A DNA stretch of 64,000 bases, from positions 107,312 to 171,311 of the forward strand of contig JADBKE010000019.1 in assembly GCA_014896535.1 (NCBI GenBank), written 5' to 3'. Shown here piece by piece: positions 25,809 through 35,531 of the stretch; position 1 is the first letter of the stretch; each line of letters begins with the position of its first letter. The notes below the pieces were generated by a model, which saw only the letters and a list, made by a program, of their open reading frames with translations, ran no database searches and was not told where the DNA came from. Made by a program: the position numbers and the translations under genes. Origin of the DNA: Candidatus Fermentithermobacillaceae bacterium. GTDB taxonomy: Bacteria > Bacillota > Sulfobacillia > Fermentithermobacillales > DUSS01.

Positions 25809-27056
25809 TCATTCCTCCAGTCCGCGGGCGAGAAATCTCCACAGCAGGGCGAGAGCAGCTTGAGCACCAAGGCCGATTACCGTGGAACGATTTCCCGGAT
25901 AACGCTGGACCTCTACGTAATTGCCGTTCGGCCACACGAGACCGACGTATATGGTGCCAACCGGGGCGCCAGGGGCGCCTCCGGATGGTCCCGCAAACCC
26001 GGTGGTGGAAAGACCGATATCCGCCGCGGCCATGGCGCGTATTCCCCGGGCCATGGAGATGGCCACTTCGGGGTTAACGGCGTCATCTCGCTCGACGTCC
26101 TCTTTTCTGACACCCAGGCATTCCCACTTGGCCCTGGGACCGTAAGCTACGAGCCCCATCTTAAAGTACCTGGAAGCCCCGGGCACAGAGGTTATCCTGT
26201 GAGCTACGAGACCCCCGGTACAGGATTCCGCCACCGCCAAGCTTAACCCTTTCCTCACCAGGAGCTCTCCCACAACGGACTCAAGCTCGTCTCCGTCCGA
26301 CCCGTAAATGTATTTCCCGAGCTTGCTGCGAATTGTATCTACCACGTGCTTGATCCTGGCGCGTGCCCGCTGCTCATCCGAATCTCTCGTTGCCACTCGA
26401 ATTCGCACTTCGCCTAGCCCCACGTATGGCGCCACCGTCGGGTCGGGAGATTGGAAGAGGTCCCCTATGGTTTCTTGAACCAAAGCCTCGGGGATTCCCA
26501 CGAGCTTGAGGTCCTCGCTGAAAAGAGGTCTCAGTCCGGGGAAATCTCGCCGGATGAGAGGACGCACGTCCTCCTCCCACATGGGGATCATCTCCCGGGG
26601 AGGACCCGGCAGGAGGACGATGGTTTTCCCTCCTTCCCTCACGACCTGGCCCGGAGCGGCTCCCACACGGTTCGGGACGAAGGTGGCCCCGGAAACTAAA
26701 AGTGCCTGCTTTCTATCGCTATCGCAGGGTGAGCGGCCTCTCACCTCGAGCCGGGCTTTCACCATCTCCCAAGCTTCCTCGCTGAAAACTAGCTCTCTCC
26801 CTAAAGCCCGGGCGAGGGCTTCGCAAGTCACGTCATCGGACGTGGGCCCCAAGCCGCCGGTGGATACCACCAGGTCAGCTCTGGCCAGAGCCGCCTCGAA
26901 AGCCCTCGTCAGCCGCTCGACGTTGTCGCCTACCGTAACCCGGTGATACAGGTCGAACCCGAGGTTTTGCAGCTCCCTGGACAGATACTGAGCGTTGGTA
27001 TCGAGGATCTCACCCAGTAGAAGCTCGGTACCGATCGACAGAACCTCAGCTTTCAA
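25809..27056 (-). CDS. cinA: CinA family protein (MoCF domain plus nicotinamide-nucleotide amidase)
   Basis: 415 residues with an N-terminal MoCF-like domain (EVLSIGTELLLGEILDTNAQ, STGGLGPTSDDVT, LPGPPREM) and a C-terminal PncC-type amidase domain (VAESCTGGLVAHRITSVPG near residue 281, GFAGPSGGAPG near residue 365). CinA-type proteins hydrolyse ADP-ribose or NMN in NAD salvage, and the gene is linked to recA and competence in many Firmicutes. The start is TTG at 27056. Four bases separate its stop from thpR, so the two are coupled. Confidence 0.95.
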   Translation of the reverse strand: MKAEVLSIGTELLLGEILDTNAQYLSRELQNLGFDLYHRVTVGDNVERLTRAFEAALARADLVVSTGGLGPTSDDVTCEALARALGRELVFSEEAWEMVKARLEVRGRSPCDSDRKQALLVSGATFVPNRVGAAPGQVVREGGKTIVLLPGPPREMIPMWEEDVRPLIRRDFPGLRPLFSEDLKLVGIPEALVQETIGDLFQSPDPTVAPYVGLGEVRIRVATRDSDEQRARARIKHVVDTIRSKLGKYIYGSDGDELESVVGELLVRKGLSLAVAESCTGGLVAHRITSVPGASRYFKMGLVAYGPRAKWECLGVRKEDVERDDAVNPEVAISMARGIRAMAAADIGLSTTGFAGPSGGAPGAPVGTIYVGLVWPNGNYVEVQRYPGNRSTVIGLGAQAALALLWRFLARGLEE

Positions 27057-27063
27057 TCGAACC

Positions 27064-28614
27064 TCACCCCGCGGCCCGGATTTCTCCGCTCAAACGCTTC
27101 CTCCTTCTCGGAGTAGGAGTTTTCCGGTACACCCAGGCCGGACCCTTCTTAACCCCTGTAATTCGTCTCAGCTCGTCTCCGGTCACCGATTCCTTCTGGA
27201 CGAGAATTCTCGCTACTTCTGTCAGGGTCCTCTTGTGCCGGACGAGGATCCTGTGGACGCGACGTTCGGCCCGGGTCAGGATTTCCCGCGTTGCCTGGGC
27301 CAGTGCTTCCGGAGGAGCGGTGTCCCTGTCAACGACTCCCAGTGGAGACATACCTCCCGCCACTATATTCTTGGCCAGGTTGAGGGCCTGTGCGAAGTCG
27401 TTGGCGGCTCCGGTAGACCGAGAGCCAAACGCGATGTCTTCCGCAACGGCGCCCGCAAGCAGTATTGCAATTTCATCTTCGAGAACCTCTTTGGGATAAA
27501 GAAACACGTCATCCTTGGGGAAGTGTCTCACGTAGCCCAGAGCCATCCCCCGCGGTGAGACGGTGACCGAGGCCACCGTACCGGGACGGATGCGTTCCGT
27601 GACTATGGCGTGACCCGCTTCGTGAATTGCTACTCTGTAGAGCTCCTCCGCACTAGGACGCCGCTCCAGCTTCTCTCCCATGATCACCTTATCTATGGCG
27701 CTCTCCAGGTGCGCCCTGGTGATTACCGTAGAGCCGTCTCTCAAAGCTGCGATGGCCGCCTCGTTGGCCAGACTTTCCAGATGAGCTCCGGAAAAGCCGA
27801 AGGTCTGCTTGGCCAGTTCTTCCAAATCCACATCGGGAGCAAGCGGCTTGTTCCTCAGGTGAAGAGCCAGGATTTCACGTCTGCCTTCTTTGTCGGGAAG
27901 GTCCACCCGAACGATGCGGTCAAAGCGCCCGGGCCTTTCAATGGCGGGGTCGAGCAAATCCGGCCTGTTTGTGGCGCCTATGACCAGTATCGTCACACCG
28001 TCCCCTGAAGTCAGACCGTCCATCTCCACCAGGAGCTGGTTCAAAGTCTGATCGTACTCGAGATGCCCTACCTGCGCACCGCGCTTACCGGCCAGGACCT
28101 CGATTTCATCTATGAACACTATCGCCCCGGACTTTTTCCGTTCCTTGGCGAGCCTTCGCGCCCTGGCGAAGAGCTCCCTCACCCTCTGGGCACCCACTCC
28201 GGCGTACACTTCGATGAACTCGGAGCCGCTGGCGGAGATGAAAACGGAATCGGTGTAGTGAGCCGCTGCCCTGGCCAGAAGAGTCTTGCCTGTGCCCGGG
28301 GGTCCGACTAGGAGTATGCCCCGGAGAGGTCTGACCCCAAGTTTCTTGGCTCTTTCCTGGTCCTTCAGGAAGTCCAGAGCTTCTCGGAGCTCTCTTTTGG
28401 CCACGCTCTGGCCTCCGATGTCGTCGAAGGTTACTTCCGGTACCTCACCGGGGATAACGCCTACCTTCCTTCGACCGATATCCCCGAGACGCCCTGAAGC
28501 CAGTAACAAGTAGACAAGTGCACCGAGGAGCAGAAAAGGTAGCACGTTTGCGCCCACGACGCCGAGGAACACCGTCAGGCCGAGCGCCATTCCCAGGAAC
28601 CATTCCTTTTTCAT
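27064..28614 (-). CDS. FtsH-like membrane AAA+ metalloprotease
   Basis: A membrane-bound ATP-dependent protease of 516 residues, shorter than housekeeping FtsH (about 600-650). Two closely spaced hydrophobic segments (residues 6-42) leave almost no periplasmic loop. The AAA domain has Walker A GPPGTGKT, Walker B VFIDEIEVL and the SRH GATNRPDLLDPAIERPGRFD. The protease zinc motif is HEAGH near residue 330. The missing periplasmic domain and short C-terminus suggest a paralog with its own clients. It is preceded by a membrane-protein gene that overlaps it by four bases (ATGA), pointing to a functional pair. Confidence 0.9.
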   Translation of the reverse strand: MKKEWFLGMALGLTVFLGVVGANVLPFLLLGALVYLLLASGRLGDIGRRKVGVIPGEVPEVTFDDIGGQSVAKRELREALDFLKDQERAKKLGVRPLRGILLVGPPGTGKTLLARAAAHYTDSVFISASGSEFIEVYAGVGAQRVRELFARARRLAKERKKSGAIVFIDEIEVLAGKRGAQVGHLEYDQTLNQLLVEMDGLTSGDGVTILVIGATNRPDLLDPAIERPGRFDRIVRVDLPDKEGRREILALHLRNKPLAPDVDLEELAKQTFGFSGAHLESLANEAAIAALRDGSTVITRAHLESAIDKVIMGEKLERRPSAEELYRVAIHEAGHAIVTERIRPGTVASVTVSPRGMALGYVRHFPKDDVFLYPKEVLEDEIAILLAGAVAEDIAFGSRSTGAANDFAQALNLAKNIVAGGMSPLGVVDRDTAPPEALAQATREILTRAERRVHRILVRHKRTLTEVARILVQKESVTGDELRRITGVKKGPAWVYRKTPTPRRRKRLSGEIRAAG

Positions 28615-29165
28615 GCTCCCCCTCCTTTCGTCGGGGAGCCCGTCTCCGGGAACCGGTCCACGATTTCATAGAGATACCTGCTTCGGTCGGGAGAGAATAT
28701 TTGTACGAAGATGGCTTTTCCGGTGACCGTCACCCGGTAAGCTCCAAGACCCATCGGGCGGAGGGTTTTCTCAACCCGGTCGGCCATTTCGGAGAAATTC
28801 CCTCTCTGGGCTGCTTCGGCGATGAAGAAGTGGATTGCATGGTAAGCTTCCTCGAGCTCCTCGTCCCTTCTGTCCTCGAGCACGATGCGATAACCGGAAT
28901 CTCCCAGGCGGGATACGAGGACCTCCTCGAGCCTCGCATACGAGACGGCCAAGTCCTTAACCGGGCCCATCCGGACTCTAACGACGATACCCTGTTCCCC
29001 TGTTTCCACACTGACTTCCTCGACGTCAGGGTCGGATTTTAACGCGAGCTCGATGGGTCTCGTCAGCCAGAAACGCCGGTACAGCACGTAGCCCCCGCTG
29101 AGGATGGACAGAGTGACCGCAAGGGCGATGAGCACATGTGCCCAGCGTATCTCCGGAAAAGACAA
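28611..29165 (-). CDS. Single-span membrane protein coupled to the FtsH-like protease
   Basis: A 184-residue protein of no recognised family. One membrane helix (HVLIALAVTLSILSGGYVLY, residues 9-28) is followed by an extracytoplasmic or cytoplasmic alpha/beta domain with repeated short beta segments (VEEVSVETGEQGIVVRVRMG), an acidic helix (DRRDEELEEAYHAIHFFIAE) and a final beta region. TTG at 29165 is chosen because GGAGG lies ten bases upstream; the frame remains open to 29261 but that part looks non-coding. Its stop overlaps the protease start by four bases. An adaptor or inhibitor of the protease is the simplest guess. Confidence 0.7.
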   Translation of the reverse strand: MSFPEIRWAHVLIALAVTLSILSGGYVLYRRFWLTRPIELALKSDPDVEEVSVETGEQGIVVRVRMGPVKDLAVSYARLEEVLVSRLGDSGYRIVLEDRRDEELEEAYHAIHFFIAEAAQRGNFSEMADRVEKTLRPMGLGAYRVTVTGKAIFVQIFSPDRSRYLYEIVDRFPETGSPTKGGGA

Positions 29166-29270
29166 CCTCCGACACCTCCCCCGGATGTTAACATAATTAT
29201 ACTGGTGCCGAACTTCCGGCACCAGTGCAATTGTTGCCAGGGGAGGGTCAACGAGGCTCAAGACGAGAGG

Positions 29271-30680
29271 CTATGCGTCTTTACCCGACTCTTCCCGGGC
29301 CCAGAGGTTGAGGATTCCGGGGGAGCTCACCCTACCACGGAGAATTTCTCCCCGACGAGGACAAGACGTCGACCGCGTTAGCAGGAAGACTTTCCCGTCG
29401 ACTTCCGGTGCTTGATGGACGCCCCTTCCTACCCACCATCCCTTCTGAAGCGCAGGTCTTTCCAGCATAACGTCGATAAGCTTCGCCTCCAAGCGGAGAG
29501 ACGATTCTCTCGCAAGGGCGGTGCTGAAATGCTGCATCTCTTTGATGCGCCGGGCTCGAGTTCTCGAGGGGACGCGGTCGGGAAGCGACGCAGCAGGGGT
29601 TCCTTCTTCCAGAGAGTATCCGAAAACGGCGACCCGGTGAAATTCGCATTCGGCTAAAAGCTCCATGGTTTCTTCGAAATCTCGTGGGGTTTCCCCGGGA
29701 AAACCCACTATTACGCTTGTCCTGAGGAAGATACCGGGAATGTGCTCTCTCAGCGTCTCCACCGCCTGCCGGATGCGGTCGGGTCCTGGCCTTCCCATCA
29801 GTTTCAGGATCCTGGCGGATCCGTGCTCTACAGGCATATCGAGGTATGGAACGGCCTTTGAGCTCGCCATGGTTCGAGCGAGCTCGGAACTCACGCCGTC
29901 CGGGTGAACGTACAGCAGTCTTATCCACGATATCCCCGGTACGTCCGAGAGCCGGAGCAAGAGCTCGGGCAGGAGCCTCTTACCGCACAGGTCCACCCCG
30001 TAGTCGCCGAGGTCCTGAGCGATGAGGTTTACCTCCCTGACTCCCGCGGCAGCCAGGAACTCCACTTCTTTCACGATGTCTTCGAGGGATCTGGACACTA
30101 AGGGTCCTCGCATGGAGGGGATGGCGCAATACGTACACCGTCGCCTGCACCCTTCGGCCACCCGCACGTACGCCCAGGGCATCGACTCGGGCCGGTACCT
30201 CAACCCGGGTGCGGCGGATATCTCTCCCCCACAAGTTCCCGGCACACCTCTTCCGGGCGGCCCGACCTCTACCACTCTTTCCCCCGACAGGACGCGGCGG
30301 ACCAGTAGGACGATATCTCTGGGGGCTTGAGTACCCGCCAGGCCATCTATCTCGGGGATTTCCTCAATGAGTTCTCGCGGGTACCTCTGGGAGAGGCAAC
30401 CCGTCACCAAAATCTTAGGAGCAGCGTCGTCCTTCCGCTGGCCATCCTTTTGCTTCTCTGGTTCCGCTTTAAGGGAAACCAAATCCATCAGGGCGCGGAT
30501 GGATTCGCGTCGCGCCTTTTCGATGAACCCGCAGGTGTGGACTATTATCAGGTCGGCGTCGGCAGGGTCGGAGGATATGGTATAACCCGCATGCTCCAGG
30601 CGGACCGCCATTTCCTCCGCGTCAACCCGATTCTTCGCACACCCCAACACCACTATGGAGCAGCGACCCTTTTCCGTCAC
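29271..30680 (-). CDS. rimO: Ribosomal protein uS12 methylthiotransferase RimO
   Basis: Radical-SAM enzyme that methylthiolates an aspartate of ribosomal protein S12. The 469-residue product has the RimO-specific start VVLGCAKNRVDAEE, the radical-SAM triad in CRRRCTYCAIPSMRG and a C-terminal TRAM domain. It is about 30 residues longer than typical, partly from a charged insert around residues 71-91 (EPEKQKDGQRKDD). The start is GTG at 30680. It precedes the membrane protein/FtsH-like pair by 105 bases. Confidence 0.94.
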   Translation of the reverse strand: MTEKGRCSIVVLGCAKNRVDAEEMAVRLEHAGYTISSDPADADLIIVHTCGFIEKARRESIRALMDLVSLKAEPEKQKDGQRKDDAAPKILVTGCLSQRYPRELIEEIPEIDGLAGTQAPRDIVLLVRRVLSGERVVEVGPPGRGVPGTCGGEISAAPGLRYRPESMPWAYVRVAEGCRRRCTYCAIPSMRGPLVSRSLEDIVKEVEFLAAAGVREVNLIAQDLGDYGVDLCGKRLLPELLLRLSDVPGISWIRLLYVHPDGVSSELARTMASSKAVPYLDMPVEHGSARILKLMGRPGPDRIRQAVETLREHIPGIFLRTSVIVGFPGETPRDFEETMELLAECEFHRVAVFGYSLEEGTPAASLPDRVPSRTRARRIKEMQHFSTALARESSLRLEAKLIDVMLERPALQKGWWVGRGVHQAPEVDGKVFLLTRSTSCPRRGEILRGRVSSPGILNLWAREESGKDA

Positions 30681-30728
30681 AGCCCCAATGTTACAGCAAA
30701 GAGCTGCGGAAGGTCCAGCTATCGGTCC

Positions 30729-31610
30729 TCACCTGCCGAAATAGCTGAGAATCCCCTGGACTATCCCCTGAGCGAGAACGTCTTGAAACCAGTTCTGTCG
30801 TAAAAGGGTAACATCGTGCCAGTTGGTCATAAAGCCGAGCTCCATCAGCACCGCCGGCATATACGTGTGATTAAGCACGTAGTACGGGCCTTCCTGAACG
30901 CCCAGGAGCTCGAGGCCGGACATCCGTGCCACCGGGCCCGCCAGGTTCCAGGCAAGTCTCGCGGACTCGCCGGACCCGGCCCTGTAGAACGCCATGACTC
31001 CCGAAACCGTGGGGTCTTTCGGGTAGGCGTTGCAATGGACGCTCACGAAGATGTCAGCGGCATTGGAATTGGCCAGCGAAACTCTGGCGAGGAGCTCATC
31101 CACCGGCTGCCACCAGTCCCATCCCGGCGAGTAGTCCCCGTACCTTGTCAGGATGACCTTGGCGCCATAACGCTCGAGGTAATCCCGGACCTTCAAGGTA
31201 ATAAGCAACGTAAAGTCTTTTTCCTTGTCGCCCCAGGGAGATATGGCCCCTGGCTCTTTGCCCCCGTGGCCTGCATCGAGAGCGATGGTGATACCGCGCA
31301 GGCGGCCTGAGTCTCTGGAGACCTCCAGAGCTCTCTCCAGGGCTGCCCATGTGAGAGGGCCACATATGCCATCCGCCACAAGTCCGTATGTAGATTGGAA
31401 CGATTTCAGCGCCGCCAGGGTTCGCGGCCCGAAATATCCATCCACAGGACCGGGCGGAAAACCCGCCTGGACTAACATTTGTTGCAGCGTGACAACGGCC
31501 TGTCCGGTATCGCCCGGTCGCAGGATAGGAGCGGCGTCACCTCGAATTGGAATCAGGATGAGCGCCAAAACGACGAGGACAATACCTGTTCTCCTCAGGA
31601 TTCGGTACAT
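30729..31610 (-). CDS. Secreted N-acetylmuramoyl-L-alanine amidase with peptidoglycan-binding domain
   Basis: A cell-wall hydrolase of 293 residues. A signal peptide (residues 1-27, RTGIVLVVLALILIP, cleavage near DAAP) is followed by a PG_binding_1 domain (residues 32-92, LRPGDTGQAVVTLQQMLVQAG) and an Amidase_3 zinc domain. Visible zinc-site motifs are ALDAGHGGKEPGA, SVHCNAYP and ELGFMTN. The combination suits a cortex-lytic or sporulation amidase in a spore-former, but vegetative roles are possible. The ATG at 31610 has AAAGGAGG upstream. It is divergent from mrfA. Confidence 0.92.
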   Translation of the reverse strand: MYRILRRTGIVLVVLALILIPIRGDAAPILRPGDTGQAVVTLQQMLVQAGFPPGPVDGYFGPRTLAALKSFQSTYGLVADGICGPLTWAALERALEVSRDSGRLRGITIALDAGHGGKEPGAISPWGDKEKDFTLLITLKVRDYLERYGAKVILTRYGDYSPGWDWWQPVDELLARVSLANSNAADIFVSVHCNAYPKDPTVSGVMAFYRAGSGESARLAWNLAGPVARMSGLELLGVQEGPYYVLNHTYMPAVLMELGFMTNWHDVTLLRQNWFQDVLAQGIVQGILSYFGR

Positions 31611-31690
31611 GTTGTAAGTACCTCCTTTATTTTGGTGAGAATGGCGACAAAGGGTCCTGAGGGGATTTTAACGGGTGTATGCTGTGATTT

Positions 31691-31753
31691 TCACCTCATG
31701 TCGTCAAGGTGAGAGTGGAATTTTCGCAAAACCCTATGTTCGCGCGGGGTTTT
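31691..31753. promoter_or_regulatory. Inverted repeats in the amidase/mrfA divergent region
   Basis: TCACCT (31691-31696) and AGGTGA (31707-31712) form an operator-like inverted repeat with a ten-base spacer. AAAACCC (31728-31734) and GGGTTTT (31747-31753) form an A/T-flanked stem that could end transcription either way. The 205-base region between the amidase and mrfA has no gene. TTGACG lies nearby on the minus strand but no good -10 follows. Confidence 0.4.
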
Positions 31754-31815
31754 TGTACGGGTTTTCGAACAAAGCTGTGGGATCCCAGAAATAGGGTTTC
31801 AAAGGAGGGACCCGG

Positions 31816-34164
31816 TTGGCGGACCGGTCATCCCCTAGCCGGTCGCCGGAAACGAAGATGAAACGCGGAATCGACGATATTCTTGCTGAGCTGAGGTCCG
31901 ATCCTCGCTTCGTCCAGGGGATCCGGGCGTGGCGTCATCTGCCCCCGTCCCCCGGCGACTATCGCGAAATCCCCGACGACGTTTCTCCGCCCTTAAAGCG
32001 GGCCTTGGCCGCCATGGGGATAGAAAAGCTCTACTCCCACCAGTTCGAGGCGTGGAACCTCGTTAGGGAAGGACGGAACGTCGTCGTCCTGACCCCCACG
32101 GCTTCGGGCAAAACCCTGTGTTACAACCTTCCCGTGCTCGACACGATCCTCAAAGACCCTTCCGCGAGAGCTCTGTACCTCTTTCCCACTAAAGCTCTGG
32201 CTTGGGACCAGCTCGACGAGCTCAACGAGCTGAAGACGAAAGGCGGTTTTGAACTCAAAAGCTTTACGTACGACGGTGATACCCCCGGTCATCTGAGGCG
32301 GCTTGCCCGAGATGTCGGACAAGTCATCGTCACCAACCCGGACATGCTTCATCAAGGTATACTTCCCCACCACCCGAGGTGGGTCGGACTGTTTCAGTCT
32401 CTCAGGTTCGTGGTGATCGACGAAATCCACAATTATCGCGGTGTATTCGGTGCGCATGTAGCCAACGTGCTGAGGCGTCTTCAGCGGATATGTCATTTTT
32501 ATGGATCGTCCCCCATCTTCATCCTGGCGTCTGCCACCATAGCTAACCCGGCGGAGCTCGCCCGTTCTCTCACGGGGATGGATTTCGCCGTCGTAGACAA
32601 GAGCGGCGCTCCTTCGGGGGAAAAAGACTTTATCTTCTACAATCCTCCCGCTCTTTCCCCGGACGGATCATTGAGACAGTCGGCCATTGCCGCCGCCACA
32701 AGACTGGCTTCTCGCTTCATCAAGGAAGGCATTCAAACCATAGTGTTCGCGAGGTCGAGGATATCCGTGGAGCTCCTCGTTCAATACCTCAGAGATTGTC
32801 ATCCGCTGCGAACGGAAAAGGAAAGGATCCAGGGGTACAGAGGCGGATACCTTCCCAACGAAAGGAGAGCTATAGAGAAAGCCCTGAGAGAAGGGGAGAT
32901 ACTGGGAGTGGCGGCGACGAATGCCCTGGAGCTCGGGATCGACATCGGATCTCTCGACTGCGCGATTCTGGCCGGGTATCCGGGGACGATAGCCAGCACC
33001 TGGCAGCAAGCCGGTCGCGCCGGCAGGCGCAAGGGGAAGTCGGTAGCTTTCTTGGTGGCCGGGCAGGGTCCCCTTGACCAGTTCATAATCAACCATGCCG
33101 ATTATTTCTTCAGCCAGCCGCCTGAGTATGCCCTGGTGAATCCGGATAACAGGTACATCATGGGCGAACACGTGAAGTGCGCCGCCTTCGAGCTGCCCTT
33201 TGCCGACGGGGAGACTTTCGGCGGGAAAGACGTTTCGGATATCCTCGAAGAGCTCGAAAGGAGCGGAATCCTTCACCATTCCAGCGGCAGGTGGTACTGG
33301 TCCAGTCAGTCTTTTCCCGCCGAATCCGTGAGCTTGCGCTCCGCCACGAACGAGAACTTCGTGGTAGTGGACGTGTCTTCGGGAAATCAAGTCATCGGCG
33401 AAGTAGACTGGGCTTCCGCGCCTCTCCTCATTCACGACGAGGCCATATACATGCACCGGGGTCAGCAGTACCATGTGTTGAAACTGGATTACGCGGCGAA
33501 AAAGGCTTACGTAAAGAAGGTGAACGTCGATTATTACACCGACGCCAATCTGGCTGTGAGCGTGAGGGTGATTTCGAAAGATGCCGAAAAAGCCGAGGGA
33601 GGATTCTCCGCCGGGTTCGGGGAGCTCTCAGTAACCGCAATAGCCACTATATTTAAAAAGATCAAGTTTTACACCCAGGAAAACGTGGGCTCGGGGCAGA
33701 TACATCTTCCCGAAATGACCATGCATACTCAGGGCATGTGGGTGGCTTTACCCGCGGAGGTTGTGGCCGAAGCTTCTCCCGATGAGGTCGGAGAGGTGCT
33801 CTCGGGGCTCGGGCACCTCCTGGTAAATATCGCCCCGCTGTTCTTGATGTGCGATCCCCAGGACCTCGGCGTGGCCGTGGAGGTCCGGTCCCTCCTGGAC
33901 GGTACTCCCACCGTGTACATTTACGACGCGTATCCCGGCGGAGTAGGGCTCTCCGAAAAGGCCTTCGCTCTTTTGCCTTACATCTTGGCGGCTTGTTACG
34001 AAGCTGTGCGTTCGTGCCCCTGTACAGAAGGGTGTCCTGGTTGTGTGGGCCCCAGAAACGCACCGGGGAAGAACGTAAAGCGCCTGGTAATGAAGGCCTT
34101 GGGCAGCCTAGATCTTCCTTCGCTGGAGGACGGAAAAGCCTGCGATGGACCCGAAGACCATTGA
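31816..34164 (+). CDS. mrfA: MrfA-type DEAD/DEAH helicase (mitomycin repair factor A)
   Basis: A 3'-5' superfamily 2 DNA helicase of a UvrABC-independent excision pathway described in Bacillus. The 782-residue protein has Walker A TPTASGKTLCYN near residue 95, DEIH box VVIDEIHNYRG, helicase C motifs (GVAATNALELGIDIGSLD, QAGRAGRRKGKS), and a C-terminal DUF1998 domain with a metal-type cysteine cluster CPCTEGCPGCVGP. TTG at 31816 lies eight bases after AAAGGAGG. mrfB overlaps its end by 20 bases, the arrangement known for this pair. Confidence 0.93.
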   Translation: MADRSSPSRSPETKMKRGIDDILAELRSDPRFVQGIRAWRHLPPSPGDYREIPDDVSPPLKRALAAMGIEKLYSHQFEAWNLVREGRNVVVLTPTASGKTLCYNLPVLDTILKDPSARALYLFPTKALAWDQLDELNELKTKGGFELKSFTYDGDTPGHLRRLARDVGQVIVTNPDMLHQGILPHHPRWVGLFQSLRFVVIDEIHNYRGVFGAHVANVLRRLQRICHFYGSSPIFILASATIANPAELARSLTGMDFAVVDKSGAPSGEKDFIFYNPPALSPDGSLRQSAIAAATRLASRFIKEGIQTIVFARSRISVELLVQYLRDCHPLRTEKERIQGYRGGYLPNERRAIEKALREGEILGVAATNALELGIDIGSLDCAILAGYPGTIASTWQQAGRAGRRKGKSVAFLVAGQGPLDQFIINHADYFFSQPPEYALVNPDNRYIMGEHVKCAAFELPFADGETFGGKDVSDILEELERSGILHHSSGRWYWSSQSFPAESVSLRSATNENFVVVDVSSGNQVIGEVDWASAPLLIHDEAIYMHRGQQYHVLKLDYAAKKAYVKKVNVDYYTDANLAVSVRVISKDAEKAEGGFSAGFGELSVTAIATIFKKIKFYTQENVGSGQIHLPEMTMHTQGMWVALPAEVVAEASPDEVGEVLSGLGHLLVNIAPLFLMCDPQDLGVAVEVRSLLDGTPTVYIYDAYPGGVGLSEKAFALLPYILAACYEAVRSCPCTEGCPGCVGPRNAPGKNVKRLVMKALGSLDLPSLEDGKACDGPEDH

Positions 34165-35476
34165 GAGGCTCAGACAAATCATTGCGTGCATCGAAAGACG
34201 CTCGCGAACCGCAGTGACCCGGCCGGATGAAGAGGATACCGGTCCTGGCCGTTGGGCCGGGCTCGAACGGGAGGACGGACGGCACTCGCCCGGCCTCCCT
34301 TCCGAGGCGCTGTATCCACCTTGTCCGTCTCCCACATCGGTGACCGCCCCCGCGGCGGGGGTGAAACTCCTGACCTACCACCTTTCCCCTGGTGATTATC
34401 CTAGTCTCGGGGACTGCTCTGCCGACGACGTTCTCAACCTTTTTCGGGATGTCGGACTTTTGCCCGGCGTCGCGGATTGCGCAAGTTCCCGGGACCTCGG
34501 GGCCCCGGCGCCTCCCGTTTTTCTGGACCTCGAGACCACCGCCTTGGGCGGAGCGGGAACCCTTCCCTTTCTCGCAGGCGTGGGTTACTGGTGCGAAGGA
34601 AAGTTCGTCGTCAAGCAATTCCTGCTGGAGGAGAGATCCGCAGAAGTTTCGCTGCTGGAAAATCTCGCGCCCGAGCTTCGTTCTTCGCTCTTAGTCACCT
34701 TCAACGGCAAGTGTTTTGACATTCCGGTGTTAAGGGACAGATTCATCCTTTCCGGGGCGGGTCCATTCCCCGCGCCCGGAGCTCACCTGGACCTTTACTC
34801 GGTAGCCAGACGTCTCGGGAGAAAACCCGGTTACACCTGGAGTTTGGGGCAGTGTGAAGCGCGGTATCTCGGGTTTCGCCGCACGGGAGACATTTCCAGC
34901 AGAGCTGTGCCCGCGCTCTATTTCATGTACGAGAGAGAAAGAGATGAATCCATTCTCAAGCCCGTGCTCAGGCATAACCTCATGGACGTCGTCGCGATGG
35001 CTTCTTTGGCGGGTGTGTTCTGCGACATCATGCAGGCAGGGACCAGGTCGTCAAGCGACCCGGAGGCGCTCTTGGGGGCCGCGAGAATTCATGCGGCTTC
35101 CAAGAGGTACGACCGGGCCAAAGCATGTCTCGAAGCCGCCCTGGCTTATCCGTACTCCAGCCTTGGTTCCACTCCGGAGTTCCGGCATCTCTTGGCCGAC
35201 GTGTTATGGAAGCTCGGAGAAAGGCGCAGGGCCGCCGGGCTTATGGAAGATCTCATGCGCGAGGGTTTCCTGGACAAGTATAGGTACGCCCGCCTCTCCG
35301 CGTACTACGAGCGTTCAGGGGATCTGCAAAAAGCGTTGGCTGTCCTCGAATACGCCTTGGGTAAACTGACGCGGCAGACGAAGGACGGAAAGCTTACCGA
35401 ATCGCTCCGGCGGAAAGCCTTAAGGCTGCGAAAACGCCTTTACGGAATGCCCCTCCGGTGTGTTCCCCCGGAATAA
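34145..35476 (+). CDS. mrfB: MrfB-type exonuclease (mitomycin repair factor B) with TPR tail
   Basis: A DnaQ-like exonuclease that works with MrfA. The 443-residue protein has a poorly conserved N-terminus (1-115), then the RNase H-like exonuclease domain with the DEDD first motif FLDLETTALGG near residue 124, VTFNGKCFDIPVL near residue 184, and the later RHNLMDVVAMASL near residue 276. The C-terminal 120 residues are TPR-like (ALLGAARIHAASKRYDRAKA). It overlaps mrfA by 20 bases, so translation is coupled. Confidence 0.9.
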   Translation: MDPKTIERLRQIIACIERRSRTAVTRPDEEDTGPGRWAGLEREDGRHSPGLPSEALYPPCPSPTSVTAPAAGVKLLTYHLSPGDYPSLGDCSADDVLNLFRDVGLLPGVADCASSRDLGAPAPPVFLDLETTALGGAGTLPFLAGVGYWCEGKFVVKQFLLEERSAEVSLLENLAPELRSSLLVTFNGKCFDIPVLRDRFILSGAGPFPAPGAHLDLYSVARRLGRKPGYTWSLGQCEARYLGFRRTGDISSRAVPALYFMYERERDESILKPVLRHNLMDVVAMASLAGVFCDIMQAGTRSSSDPEALLGAARIHAASKRYDRAKACLEAALAYPYSSLGSTPEFRHLLADVLWKLGERRRAAGLMEDLMREGFLDKYRYARLSAYYERSGDLQKALAVLEYALGKLTRQTKDGKLTESLRRKALRLRKRLYGMPLRCVPPE

Positions 35477-35531
35477 TCCGGGCCTCCCCTTTCATAGCTA
35501 TTCAGGGACTGAATACATGGGGTGACGGCCC

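Noticed and set aside
31740-31790. LexA box before mrfA
   Set aside because: CGAAC occurs near 31767 but no correctly spaced GTTCG half-site follows.
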